From assembly GCA_016722025.1 (NCBI GenBank), contig JADKGZ010000004.1, positions 124,001 through 188,000 of the forward strand: a DNA stretch of 64,000 bases, in the 5' to 3' direction. Position 1 is the first letter of the stretch; the number at the start of each line of letters is the position of its first letter. The position numbers and the translations under genes were made by a program. Positions 36,709 through 44,319 of this stretch are shown one piece after another. The notes beneath the pieces were generated by a model that had not been told where the DNA came from, made no database searches, and saw only the letters and a list, made by a program, of their open reading frames with translations. This DNA comes from Acidimicrobiaceae bacterium. Lineage in GTDB: Bacteria > Actinomycetota > Acidimicrobiia > Acidimicrobiales > Ilumatobacteraceae.

Positions 36709-38526
36709 CTACCGCCCAACGAGAGCACCCACGGCAGGTTGGCCGCCAACCCGACCACCGTGGCACCCACCGCGGCGGCCACCACGGTGGCGCCCGCACG
36801 CAACGAGCCACCGCACAGCAGCGTGGAGACACCGATGAGCAGGCCCATGCCCACGAGCAGCAATGCGAACGCGGAGCGGGCGAACCGCCACCGCGGTGAT
36901 GAGCGCGAGCTGTGCCGACCACCGCACCAACCTGCGACGCGGCACCGCCACCGAGTGCTCGACGGCATCGTCATGGCGGCTTCCCGACGTTTCGATGCCG
37001 GCGATGCGCCGCATGTGGTGCAGTGCCCACGGCGCGGCCGCGAAGCACACCAGCGCCGCCCACCGACCGTTGGAGAGCATCTGCGACGGCAGCGGCACTG
37101 CGGCGTACACCACCAACGCCGTGATGCGCGCGCGAGCCGTGGGGAACAGCGACGCCAGGCGCCAGATGCCGAGGTAGCCGACGAACAACAACCCCACGAT
37201 GAGCAGCGTGCGCAACAGCTCCATGTGGAACAGGGTGCCGACGCTGCTCGCCGCGAGCAGGGCCAGCCCGGTGGGGTTGGCGGTGGTGCTGCCGAGGCCG
37301 TGGCCGGACCAACCCGAGAGGTAGTCGCCGAACACGGTGCGCGGGCTGGCCGGGAACGCGAGGAACTCGCCGAAGTACGGCACGCCACCGGTGAGCAGCT
37401 GCCTGCTTCCGATGACGGCGAGCCCTCCAACCGCGAGCCAGGCGAGCGCCGGCGCCGACCCGGCCGTCTGGCGCCACCGTCGTTCGGTGGTGGAGTCGGG
37501 GTCGACCTGTCGGCTGTCGCGCGAACGGATGTAGCTCGTGAGCCGAGCGCTGCCGCGCACTTGGAGCACGGCGACCTCGGAGTCGGGCACCTCGCGCAGC
37601 TTCACCAACGCTCGCCGCCGGGCGAAGTAGCCGGGCGTGCGCGGCACCATCGCCAACAGCGAGGTCAGCGAGGCACCCACCTCGCGAAAGCGACCGGTGA
37701 GCACGCCCACCACGGCTTCGGCAAGGGTGACCAGCACCAGCTGCAGCGACACGAGCGGGAGCCGGCTGGCACCGGTGAGCGTGGCCACCGAGCGCATCCG
37801 GTTGCGGGCGACCAGCGTGGCGTGGGCGAGGTCGGGGCGCCGCTGGGCGAGCTGCTCGCGATGGCGGGCCCTGGCTGCGGGCACCACCATCACCCGCGCG
37901 CCGCCGAGGTGGGCGCGCCAGCACAGATCGACGTCGTCGCCGTAGAACTCGATCGCCGGGTCGAAACCACCGATCGTGCGGAACAGGTCGGCGCGCACCA
38001 GCAAGCACGCCGACGGCACGGCAAACGTGTCGCAGACCGAGTCGTGCTGCTCCTGATCGACCTCGCCCGGCTCGACGATGGGGTCGATCTCGCCGAAGCG
38101 GTCGACGCCGAGCCCCACGTGCTGCAGCACCGATGGGTCGGCCCACGTGACCAGCTTGGGGCCGACGATGCCCGCATTCGAGCGGTACAGCTCCTCCACC
38201 AGCAGCCGAATCGCTCCCGGGTCGAGCGCCACATCGTCGTGCAGGAAGCAGAAGAACCCGTTGTCGCCTTCCACCAGGCGCAGCACCTCGTTGGCTGCAG
38301 ATCCGAAACCGGGATTGCTCTGCACGGCGCGCACGAATGCGTTGGGAACCCGCTCGCGGATGCGTTCGGGCGTGTCGCCCGGATCGCCGACCACGAGGAA
38401 CAGGTTGCGCAGGTTGCCGTAGTCCTGCTTGGCCAGAGCATCCAGCACTTCTTCGAACCACGGACCGGGTTGATGCACCACCATCACGGCCACTACGGGC
38501 GGGGCGAGCGATCCGGAGGGTTCCAC
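36709..38526 (-). CDS. GT2-family glycosyltransferase with membrane domain, N-terminal part (frameshifted)
   Basis: The gene starts with GTG at 38526. Residues about 10-250 are a GT-A glycosyltransferase: VVAVMVVHQPGPWFEEVL, the D-x-D-like FCFLHDDVALDPGA, and GGFDPAIEFYGDDVDLCWRA. Membrane helices follow. Reading is correct to about 36895, then the frame changes (+1 or -2) to one containing FARSAFALLLVGMGLL, and changes again near 36590. The full gene (35311-38526) would give about 1070 residues. It probably builds a cell-wall or exported glycan. TAGCCT lies 9 bases upstream of the GTG on the minus strand. Confidence 0.78.
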   Translation of the reverse strand: MEPSGSLAPPVVAVMVVHQPGPWFEEVLDALAKQDYGNLRNLFLVVGDPGDTPERIRERVPNAFVRAVQSNPGFGSAANEVLRLVEGDNGFFCFLHDDVALDPGAIRLLVEELYRSNAGIVGPKLVTWADPSVLQHVGLGVDRFGEIDPIVEPGEVDQEQHDSVCDTFAVPSACLLVRADLFRTIGGFDPAIEFYGDDVDLCWRAHLGGARVMVVPAARARHREQLAQRRPDLAHATLVARNRMRSVATLTGASRLPLVSLQLVLVTLAEAVVGVLTGRFREVGASLTSLLAMVPRTPGYFARRRALVKLREVPDSEVAVLQVRGSARLTSYIRSRDSRQVDPDSTTERRWRQTAGSAPALAWLAVGGLAVIGSRQLLTGGVPYFGEFLAFPASPRTVFGDYLSGWSGHGLGSTTANPTGLALLAASSVGTLFHMELLRTLLIVGLLFVGYLGIWRLASLFPTARARITALVVYAAVPLPSQMLSNGRWAALVCFAAAPWALHHMRRIAGIETSGSRHDDAVEHSVAVPRRRLVRWSAQLALITAVAVRPLRVRIAARGHGPAHRCLHAAVRWLVACGRHRGGRRGGCHGGRVGGQPAVGALVGR

Positions 38527-38535
38527 GAGGATCCG

Positions 38536-38541
38536 AGGCTA
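38536..38541 (-). promoter_or_regulatory. -10-like TAGCCT upstream of the GT2 gene
   Basis: TAGCCT on the minus strand ends 9 bases before the GTG at 38526, a short or no leader. Confidence 0.3.
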
Positions 38542-38615
38542 GCGGCGGCGGCACCCCCGCACCCGGTCACCCGGCCGCAGCGCACCCGAATGCGTGCAAC
38601 CTCGGATCGCTGTGC

Positions 38616-38644
38616 TTGCAAAAGTTAGCAGAGTGCGCTATCGT
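38616..38644 (+). promoter_or_regulatory. SigA-type promoter of the coiled-coil gene
   Basis: TTGCAA (38616-38621) and TATCGT (38639-38644) are separated by exactly 17 bases, the best housekeeping promoter match in the window. The leader that follows is about 80 bases. Confidence 0.55.
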
Positions 38645-38675
38645 GCAATCACACTCCCTGGCCGACACCCCCGGC

Positions 38676-38720
38676 CGACGACCACGACCACGACCAACGA
38701 CCCACGACCACGACCACGAC
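38676..38720 (+). repeat. CGACCA tandem repeat in an untranslated leader
   Basis: The leader contains about seven imperfect CGACCA units (for example CGACCACGACCACGACCA) between the promoter and the ribosome-binding site AAGGA (38721-38725). The strand is almost free of T and would be unstructured. Confidence 0.6.
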
Positions 38721-38732
38721 AAGGACCCCGAC

Positions 38733-39146
38733 ATGGCACAGCTCCCCACCTTTCCCAGCATCGACTTCTCCGGCCTCGACGCCAGCAAGCTCGCCGGCCT
38801 CGACGGCAAGGTCGTCGCAGTGGCCCGTGACGCCGCCTACATCACCATCGGCTTCGGCGTCCTGGGCTTCCAGCAGGCACAGGTACGCCGCCGCGAACTG
38901 CTCAAGAGCCTCGACGGTCGCGTCGGGGCCAGCAAGACCCAGATGGACGACCTGCGATCCACCATCGAGACCAGGATCACCAAGCTCGACGAGCGCTTCA
39001 CCGCACTCGACGCCAAGATCGACACCGCCGTCGACAAGCTCGAGCAGCGGCTGCCCGAGCAGGCCGCAACCATCGTCGGCCAGGCCCACGACTTCGCCAA
39101 GTCCGCTCGCAAGCAGATGCGTGGCTTCATCCGCAGCGCGGCCTGA
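38733..39146 (+). CDS. Small coiled-coil protein of unknown function
   Basis: The protein has 137 residues from an ATG with AAGGA 7 bases upstream. A short N-terminal segment (SIDFSGLDASKLAGLDGK) leads to a hydrophobic stretch (AAYITIGFGVLGFQQAQ) and then a long heptad-type helix (KLDERFTALDAKIDTAVDKLEQRLPEQ). It ends with a basic amphipathic tail (KSARKQMRGFIRSAA). The layout resembles phasins or heparin-binding-hemagglutinin-like proteins that coat granules or membranes, but I cannot assign it. It has its own strong promoter and is likely well expressed. Confidence 0.7.
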   Translation: MAQLPTFPSIDFSGLDASKLAGLDGKVVAVARDAAYITIGFGVLGFQQAQVRRRELLKSLDGRVGASKTQMDDLRSTIETRITKLDERFTALDAKIDTAVDKLEQRLPEQAATIVGQAHDFAKSARKQMRGFIRSAA

Positions 39147-39205
39147 CCTCCTCGAGCCGCGGCTCTCGTCGGCGTCGGCCGACGAGGCGCTCCGGCCTCG
39201 GCGAA

Positions 39206-41752
39206 CTATGCGAAGTAGCCGCTGACGTCGACCAATACGTGCATCGGGTTGCTGGCCACGATGCACCACCGCCCGAGGTTGTCGTCGGCGCCGATCACCA
39301 CCGATGCGGTGTTGGCTGCTGCCGAGGTCTGCACCATCGACACTTGCGGCACGACGGCCGCGCACGGGTGCACGGTGAGGTAGCCCGCCGACGACGCCGA
39401 GACCGCCGTCACCTGGGCCAGCACGGCTCGCAACGCCGGCGCCGCGGGGAGCCCGTTGCTGCCGGCAAGCACCAACGACCGGTTCGAGCCCGCCGTGAAC
39501 GCTCCCGACATGCCGACGTTGATGCGGGTGTCGAGTGCGCGCACCGGCGTCATCGCATGGAACTCGGTGCCTGCGCCCTGGCCGAACCAGCCACTGAGAT
39601 CGACGATCACATGCATCGGAGTGCTGACGTACACGCACACCGCACCAGTGGCGCCGAGCGCCACCTCCACGTGATTGGCGATGTTGACGCCGGCCACGAC
39701 GTTGAGCGAGCTGACCACCGGCACCGATGCCGAGCACGGGAAGACGGTGACGTAGCCGGTGCCGGTGGGATCGATCGCCTGCACGCTGAGCGCCGCGCCG
39801 GCAGCCCCGGCCGGCGCCCCGCCGGCACCGGCAACCGGCACCACGACCACAGCTCCGGCAGCGAGGCGTTTGCCCGTCGCACGCGAGTCGTACACGCGCA
39901 GTGGTGAGATCGGCTCGAACCGCTCACCCCGCATGGGGGCATACGCACCGAACAGGTCGACCAACACGTTGGTCGTGGTCAGCGTGTAGACGCAGAACGT
40001 GCCGTCGACCCCCAAGGGCACCACGGTCGCCCCGGCGACGTTGCGCTGCGCGACGGCCTGCACCACCGATGCCACCGGCCGCGTCACGCCGCAGGGATAG
40101 GCGGTGAGGTAGCCGGTCACGGCCGGCGACACGGCAGTGAGGTTGACGGCAACGGCGGTGACCAACGGATCGAGACCGGGATCGACGACCAGGGTGCACC
40201 CGCTGGCCAACGGCTTCGCCGCCGTGCCCAGGCCGCTGCGAGTGTCGATGAGGCGCACCGGGTCGAGCGGCGTGTAGCGCGCTGCGGCAGCAACCGGCCG
40301 CGGCGCGCCCACTGCCGGGGCGTTGCGCCCGGCACAGGCGTCGGTGGGCGACGGAGCCGGCGTCGGTGCCGGCGTCGGAGCGGGGGCCGGGTCGGTGGAA
40401 CCGCGGACGTTGAACCAGTTGGACTTGAGACCGAAGGTGCTGCGGAACTGGTCGCCGGTACGGGTGACGGAACCGGCAGAGCCCGTGATCTGGATGGATG
40501 TGACCCGTCCGCCCCAGTCACCGAACCCGTTGCGACCCAGCACGGTGAGCCCAGTGAACGTGCCGATGGCGGGGTACTTGGCTTCGATCGCGCCGGCCAG
40601 CAACGTGGTCGACCAGCTGTAGTTCGGGTTCAGCGACGTCGAGTCGCCTTCGTCGATCACGGCAGTGAAGGGCATGATCGGGCCGACACCGGTAGCCGTC
40701 CAGCCACCGGAGGACGCAGCGAACATGGTGAGCGACAGCGGGCCGCTGGTGCTGCCGACGCGCCGAACGACACCGGCGTTGGCCAGCACGGCAGCATCGG
40801 TTGCCGGGTACTCCACGCGCGTGTACGTGCCGCTGACCGACGACCGAGCGGCGGCGCCGAGATAGGTCTGGCAGGTGAGGTCGCAGGTGCGAGCGTACGA
40901 ATAGCGGGACTCGGCCAGCGCAAAGCTACGCGCCGCCACGGCCTGCGCCTGCAGCGCCTGGGCACCTCGCCCGCTGCCGGCGGTGGCCCACGACGGCGAC
41001 ATCTCCTTGGCGATCACGGAGCGCAGGTACTGCTCGACGGGCACTTCGTTGACCGTGCGATTCTCGCCGGCGGTGCCGTTCACAGCCCGGATCAACCCGC
41101 GATAGGACCGCACGGTGCCGCTGGGTTCGCAGACCGCTGCCAGGTCGGCGTAGTTGGTGGCGGCGGACGAGTCGATCGTGGTTCGGATGTTGACTCGTGT
41201 GGCCACGGTTGCCGAGACCAGCGTCCAGCCGGTGGCCACAGGGTCGGCCGCTGCGGACGGGCAGACCTGCGCATCGGCTCGCGCCCACACCGAGTACACC
41301 GATGGCGACACCTCGCGAGCCAACACCGACAGCCATGGGCCGCCGGCGAGGCCGTCCACCACCAACCCGCCGCTGGCACTGACGACTGCCGTTTGCGCAT
41401 CGTCGAGGTTCATCAGTCGCACCGCCACGGTGGTGTCGACCGGCACCGTGCCCGCCACGGTGCCGCCGTAGTAGTGATCGAGGATCTGCGCCGCGCTCCA
41501 ACCGTGGTCGACGGCATAGCCATAGGCGCCCCACTGGCTCAGGCCGTAGCCATGTCCGTTGCCGTGCCCGTCCAACGTCACCACCGTGTCAGTGGCAGCG
41601 GGGGCGGCAGCAACCGGGGACGTCGGTGCGCCCGGCGCCACGACGGTGATCATGACGAGGGCGAGAACGGGGGCAAGGACGCAGCGGGGCACGAAGAGGT
41701 ATCGGTCGCTACGGTCCTCGGCTTGACGAGAAGCAGAAGGGCACCTGGCCAT
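39206..41752 (-). CDS. SpoIID/LytB-domain secreted protein with three beta-repeat domains
   Basis: The protein has 848 residues from the ATG at 41752; a start some 20 codons later is possible. After a signal helix (LAPVLALVMITVVAP) comes GHGNGHGYGLSQWGAYGYA, then the SpoIID/LytB core VPVEQYLRSVIAKEMSPSW and QAQAVAARSFAL; members cut or remodel peptidoglycan. A linker of repeated Ala-Pro-Thr follows near 450. The C-terminal 370 residues are three domains with PVRLIDTR, PLRVYDSR and PVRALDTR, the same module as in the secreted protein at 24371-25753. The domains probably attach the enzyme to the cell surface. Confidence 0.85.
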   Translation of the reverse strand: MARCPSASRQAEDRSDRYLFVPRCVLAPVLALVMITVVAPGAPTSPVAAAPAATDTVVTLDGHGNGHGYGLSQWGAYGYAVDHGWSAAQILDHYYGGTVAGTVPVDTTVAVRLMNLDDAQTAVVSASGGLVVDGLAGGPWLSVLAREVSPSVYSVWARADAQVCPSAAADPVATGWTLVSATVATRVNIRTTIDSSAATNYADLAAVCEPSGTVRSYRGLIRAVNGTAGENRTVNEVPVEQYLRSVIAKEMSPSWATAGSGRGAQALQAQAVAARSFALAESRYSYARTCDLTCQTYLGAAARSSVSGTYTRVEYPATDAAVLANAGVVRRVGSTSGPLSLTMFAASSGGWTATGVGPIMPFTAVIDEGDSTSLNPNYSWSTTLLAGAIEAKYPAIGTFTGLTVLGRNGFGDWGGRVTSIQITGSAGSVTRTGDQFRSTFGLKSNWFNVRGSTDPAPAPTPAPTPAPSPTDACAGRNAPAVGAPRPVAAAARYTPLDPVRLIDTRSGLGTAAKPLASGCTLVVDPGLDPLVTAVAVNLTAVSPAVTGYLTAYPCGVTRPVASVVQAVAQRNVAGATVVPLGVDGTFCVYTLTTTNVLVDLFGAYAPMRGERFEPISPLRVYDSRATGKRLAAGAVVVVPVAGAGGAPAGAAGAALSVQAIDPTGTGYVTVFPCSASVPVVSSLNVVAGVNIANHVEVALGATGAVCVYVSTPMHVIVDLSGWFGQGAGTEFHAMTPVRALDTRINVGMSGAFTAGSNRSLVLAGSNGLPAAPALRAVLAQVTAVSASSAGYLTVHPCAAVVPQVSMVQTSAAANTASVVIGADDNLGRWCIVASNPMHVLVDVSGYFA

Positions 41753-41769
41753 TCGCTCGCTCTGCCGGG

Positions 41770-41775
41770 TAGCCT
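41770..41775 (+). promoter_or_regulatory. -10-like TAGCCT upstream of the flippase gene
   Basis: TAGCCT ends 10 bases before the GTG at 41786 (7 before a TTG at 41783), divergent from the SpoIID gene. Confidence 0.35.
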
Positions 41776-41785
41776 CGCGTGCTTG

Positions 41786-43114
41786 GTGGCACCCTCCGAC
41801 GAACAGTCCTCATCCTCTCGCGTGCCCCTCCCCGAAGGCACCATTCCGGTCGGCATCGGGCTGCTCATCGCCGGGCTGTCCAGCTTTGCGTTTCTCAGGG
41901 TCGGCAAGAGCGCGCTGGGCGGCGACGAAGCGTTCAGCCCTGTGCTCGCGCTGTGGTTCGCCACGTTTGCTCTGGCCCCCGGCTTCTTCCTACCGCTCGA
42001 GCAAGAGCTGGGCCGCGCCATCTCGCACCGCCGGGCCATCGGTCAAGGTGCTCGCCCGGTGGTGCGCAAGGTGGTGGTGCTGGGCGCCGGCCTGGCCGCA
42101 CTGGTGGTCGCCGTCATCCTCGCCGCCGGACCGGCGATCACGAACTCCTACTTCGACGGCGACTGGGTGATGCTCGTCGCACTCGTCATCGCCTTCGCCA
42201 GTTACGCGCCGGTGCACCTCGCCCGCGGCATCGCCAGCGGCAGTGGCAGGTTCCGTGCATATGCGGTGGTGATGGGCGCCGACGGGGCGGTGCGCGTCAT
42301 CCTGTGCGTGCTGCTGGCGGTGGTCGGCGCCAAGACCGTCGGCCCGTACGGCATGGCGGTTGCTCTTGCGCCACTTGCCGGCTTCTTCTACGTGCTGGGT
42401 CGCGGCGAGCTCCGCACCGACGACGGCCCGCCGGCCACCTGGCACGAAGTCACCCCCAACCTCGGCTGGCTGTTGCTGGGGTCGGTCTTCGCAGCCGGCC
42501 TCGTCAATGCCGGCCCGGTGGCTGCGAACCTGATGAAGGAGCCCAGCCAGAAGGATCTCGTCACTCAGTTCGGCTACGGCGTGCTGCTGTCGCGCATCCC
42601 GCTGTTCCTCTTCCAAGCGGTGCAGGCGGCGTTGCTACCGCGCCTGTCGCGCCTGGCAGCACGCAATGAGATCGACGAGTTCCGCGACGGCTTCCGCAAG
42701 CTGATGTACGTCGTGCTCGTCGTCGGTGCCGGCGGCGTGGTCGGCTCGTACCTGCTCGGGCCGTTCATCATTCGCAAGATGTACGACGCCGAGCTCACCA
42801 GCCGAACGCTGGCGATGCTGGCCTTGGGCAGCGCTCTCTACATGGTGGCGCTGGCCCTTGCGCAGGCCGTGATCGCACTGAAGGGCCACGCGCTGGTGGG
42901 CGTCGGCTGGGGTCTCGGCATGGCCGGCTTCATCGTTGTCACGTGGTTGAGCAGCGACGATCTGTTCCGCCGAATCGAGTACGGCCTGGTGGCATCGTCG
43001 ATGGTGGCCATGGTGGCCTTCGCCGTCGCCTTGCGATACAAGCTGCGCTCGGGCTCAGAGCCCACGCATGCGTCGGTGATGGAAGCCATCATCGACATGC
43101 CGTTCGAGAGCTGA
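41786..43114 (+). CDS. Polysaccharide/lipid-linked oligosaccharide flippase-like membrane protein
   Basis: From GTG 41786 the protein has 442 residues; TTG 41783 or GTG 41822 are other possible starts. About twelve membrane helices are visible (such as GIGLLIAGLSSFAFLRVG and VLVVGAGGVVGSYLLGPFI). This matches the MATE/MOP superfamily of Wzx-like flippases that move lipid-linked sugars across the membrane. Its position in front of gmd and several glycosyltransferases supports export of a polysaccharide. The specificity cannot be read. Confidence 0.75.
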   Translation: MAPSDEQSSSSRVPLPEGTIPVGIGLLIAGLSSFAFLRVGKSALGGDEAFSPVLALWFATFALAPGFFLPLEQELGRAISHRRAIGQGARPVVRKVVVLGAGLAALVVAVILAAGPAITNSYFDGDWVMLVALVIAFASYAPVHLARGIASGSGRFRAYAVVMGADGAVRVILCVLLAVVGAKTVGPYGMAVALAPLAGFFYVLGRGELRTDDGPPATWHEVTPNLGWLLLGSVFAAGLVNAGPVAANLMKEPSQKDLVTQFGYGVLLSRIPLFLFQAVQAALLPRLSRLAARNEIDEFRDGFRKLMYVVLVVGAGGVVGSYLLGPFIIRKMYDAELTSRTLAMLALGSALYMVALALAQAVIALKGHALVGVGWGLGMAGFIVVTWLSSDDLFRRIEYGLVASSMVAMVAFAVALRYKLRSGSEPTHASVMEAIIDMPFES

Positions 43115-43120
43115 GCCGGC

Positions 43121-43152
43121 CGCCCCACAAAGACTCCGCCCCACAAAGACTC
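43121..43152. repeat. Two perfect 16-bp tandem repeats
   Basis: CGCCCCACAAAGACTC occurs at 43121-43136 and again at 43137-43152, in the gap between the flippase and gmd. Confidence 0.8.
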
Positions 43153-43153
43153 C

Positions 43154-43191
43154 GCACCCGGCTTCGCGCCCGGCCCGGCTCGGGTGGGTGC
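43154..43191. terminator. Inverted repeat between convergent genes
   Basis: GCACCC (43154-43159) and GGGTGC (43186-43191) can pair, with the alternative CACCCG/CGGGTG pairing in the same element. It lies between the flippase (+) and gmd (-) 3' ends. Confidence 0.3.
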
Positions 43192-43198
43192 GCACGCC

Positions 43199-43717
43199 TC
43201 AGCGGAGCTTGGCGCCCTCGACGGCGAGGTCGTTGGCGACCATCATCTTCACCAGTTCCGGGAACTGCACCTCGGGCACCCAGCCCAGCTTCTCGCGAGC
43301 CTTGGTGGGGTCGCCGATCAGCAGGTCGACCTCGGCCGGACGGAAGAACTTCGGGTCTTGGCGCACATAGGGCGTCCAGTCGTCGACGCCGATCTCGGCG
43401 AACGCGCGGTCGAGCAGATCGCGGATGCTATGGGTCTTGCCGGTGGCGACGACGTAGTCGTCGGGCGCGTCCTGCTGCAGCATCGCCCACATTGCCCGCA
43501 CGTAGTCGCCGGCATAGCCCCAGTCGCGGCGAGGATCGAGGTCGCCCATCACGATCTCCTGCTGCAGGCCCAACTTGATGCGCGCCACGGAGTTGGTGAC
43601 CTTACGGGTGACGAACTCGAGGCCACGGCGCGGGCCTTCGTGGTTGAACAGGATGCCGCTGCAGGCGAACATGTCGTAGCTCTCGCGGTAGTTGACCACG
43701 ATGTCGTGACCGAACAC
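43199..43717 (-). CDS. gmd: GDP-mannose 4,6-dehydratase, C-terminal part after a frameshift
   Basis: This frame carries the remainder of Gmd: NYRESYDMFACSGILFNHE, the substrate-binding RRGLEFVTRKV and MGDLDPRRDWGYAGDYV, and the C-terminal FRPAEVDLLIGDPTKA. Upstream of 43717 the same frame reads SPYGCAK, the catalytic tyrosine and lysine, up to the slip at the G-run 43770-43774. A single extra base in that run (5 instead of 4) splits the gene; removing it gives one protein of 327 residues. Confidence 0.88.
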   Translation of the reverse strand: MFGHDIVVNYRESYDMFACSGILFNHEGPRRGLEFVTRKVTNSVARIKLGLQQEIVMGDLDPRRDWGYAGDYVRAMWAMLQQDAPDDYVVATGKTHSIRDLLDRAFAEIGVDDWTPYVRQDPKFFRPAEVDLLIGDPTKAREKLGWVPEVQFPELVKMMVANDLAVEGAKLR

Positions 43718-44183
43718 CTTGGCGCAGCCGTAGGGCGAGCGAGGGTGGAACGGCGTGCGCTCGTCCTGCGGGGGTCTCGCGCACCTTGCCGAACATCTCG
43801 CTGCTGCTGGCCTGGTAGAAGCGGATGGAGTTGTTCTGCGCGCCGCCGACCATACGGATGGCTTCGAGCATGCGCAGCACGCCGAGGCCGGTGATGTTGG
43901 CGGTGAGCTCGGCCTGGTTGAAGCTGAGCGCCACGAACGAGATGGCGCCGAGGTTGTACACCTCGTCGGGCTGGGTGTACTCCAGCGCCTTCACCAGCGA
44001 CGGCAGGTCGGCAAGGTCGCCGGGCACCGGCTCGACGTACGGGAACTCGTCGCGCATCTGCACCATGCGCGGGTTGTTCTGGCCCTTGACCATGCCGAAC
44101 ACCTCGTAGCCCTTGCCATGCAGGAACTCGGCGAGGTGTTGGCCGTCCTGGCCGGTGATTCCGGTGATGAATGCGCGAGGCAT
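43602..44183 (-). CDS. gmd: GDP-mannose 4,6-dehydratase, N-terminal part (frameshifted)
   Basis: The true start is the ATG at 44183 (MPRAFITGITGQDGQH), with GGAG about 12 bases upstream. The Rossmann NADP motif GITGQDG, EVYNLGAISFVALSF and the active-site FYQASSSEMFGKVRETP are present. After RETP the frame slips at the G-run 43770-43774 and the last part of this open frame is nonsense. Gmd makes GDP-4-keto-6-deoxymannose, the substrate of the fcl-like enzyme at 52710. Confidence 0.9.
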   Translation of the reverse strand: MPRAFITGITGQDGQHLAEFLHGKGYEVFGMVKGQNNPRMVQMRDEFPYVEPVPGDLADLPSLVKALEYTQPDEVYNLGAISFVALSFNQAELTANITGLGVLRMLEAIRMVGGAQNNSIRFYQASSSEMFGKVRETPAGRAHAVPPSLALRLRQGVRSRHRGQLPRELRHVRLQRHPVQPRRPAPWPRVRHP

Positions 44184-44303
44184 GGCTGCGTTGTCTCCGT
44201 GTGTGCTGACGGTCGCGTGCTGGTCGGGTAGTGCGCTGGCCAACAGTGGCTGGGCCGTCGATGTGGTCGACGCAGTCTAGGGCACGACCGTGCGATGCCG
44301 GGC

Positions 44304-44309
44304 TAGCCT
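44304..44309 (+). promoter_or_regulatory. -10-like TAGCCT of the glycosyltransferase-cofD unit
   Basis: TAGCCT ends 10 bases before the ATG at 44320; no Shine-Dalgarno sequence is evident. Confidence 0.35.
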
Positions 44310-44319
44310 GGCGGATCAC

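Noticed and set aside
38676..38720. CRISPR-like array in the CGACCA repeat
   Set aside because: Units are only 6 bases and continuous, with no spacers.
44290..44319. ATG at 44290 as the start of the GT4 gene
   Set aside because: It would place the TAGCCT element inside the coding region and adds ten residues with no match to the family start.
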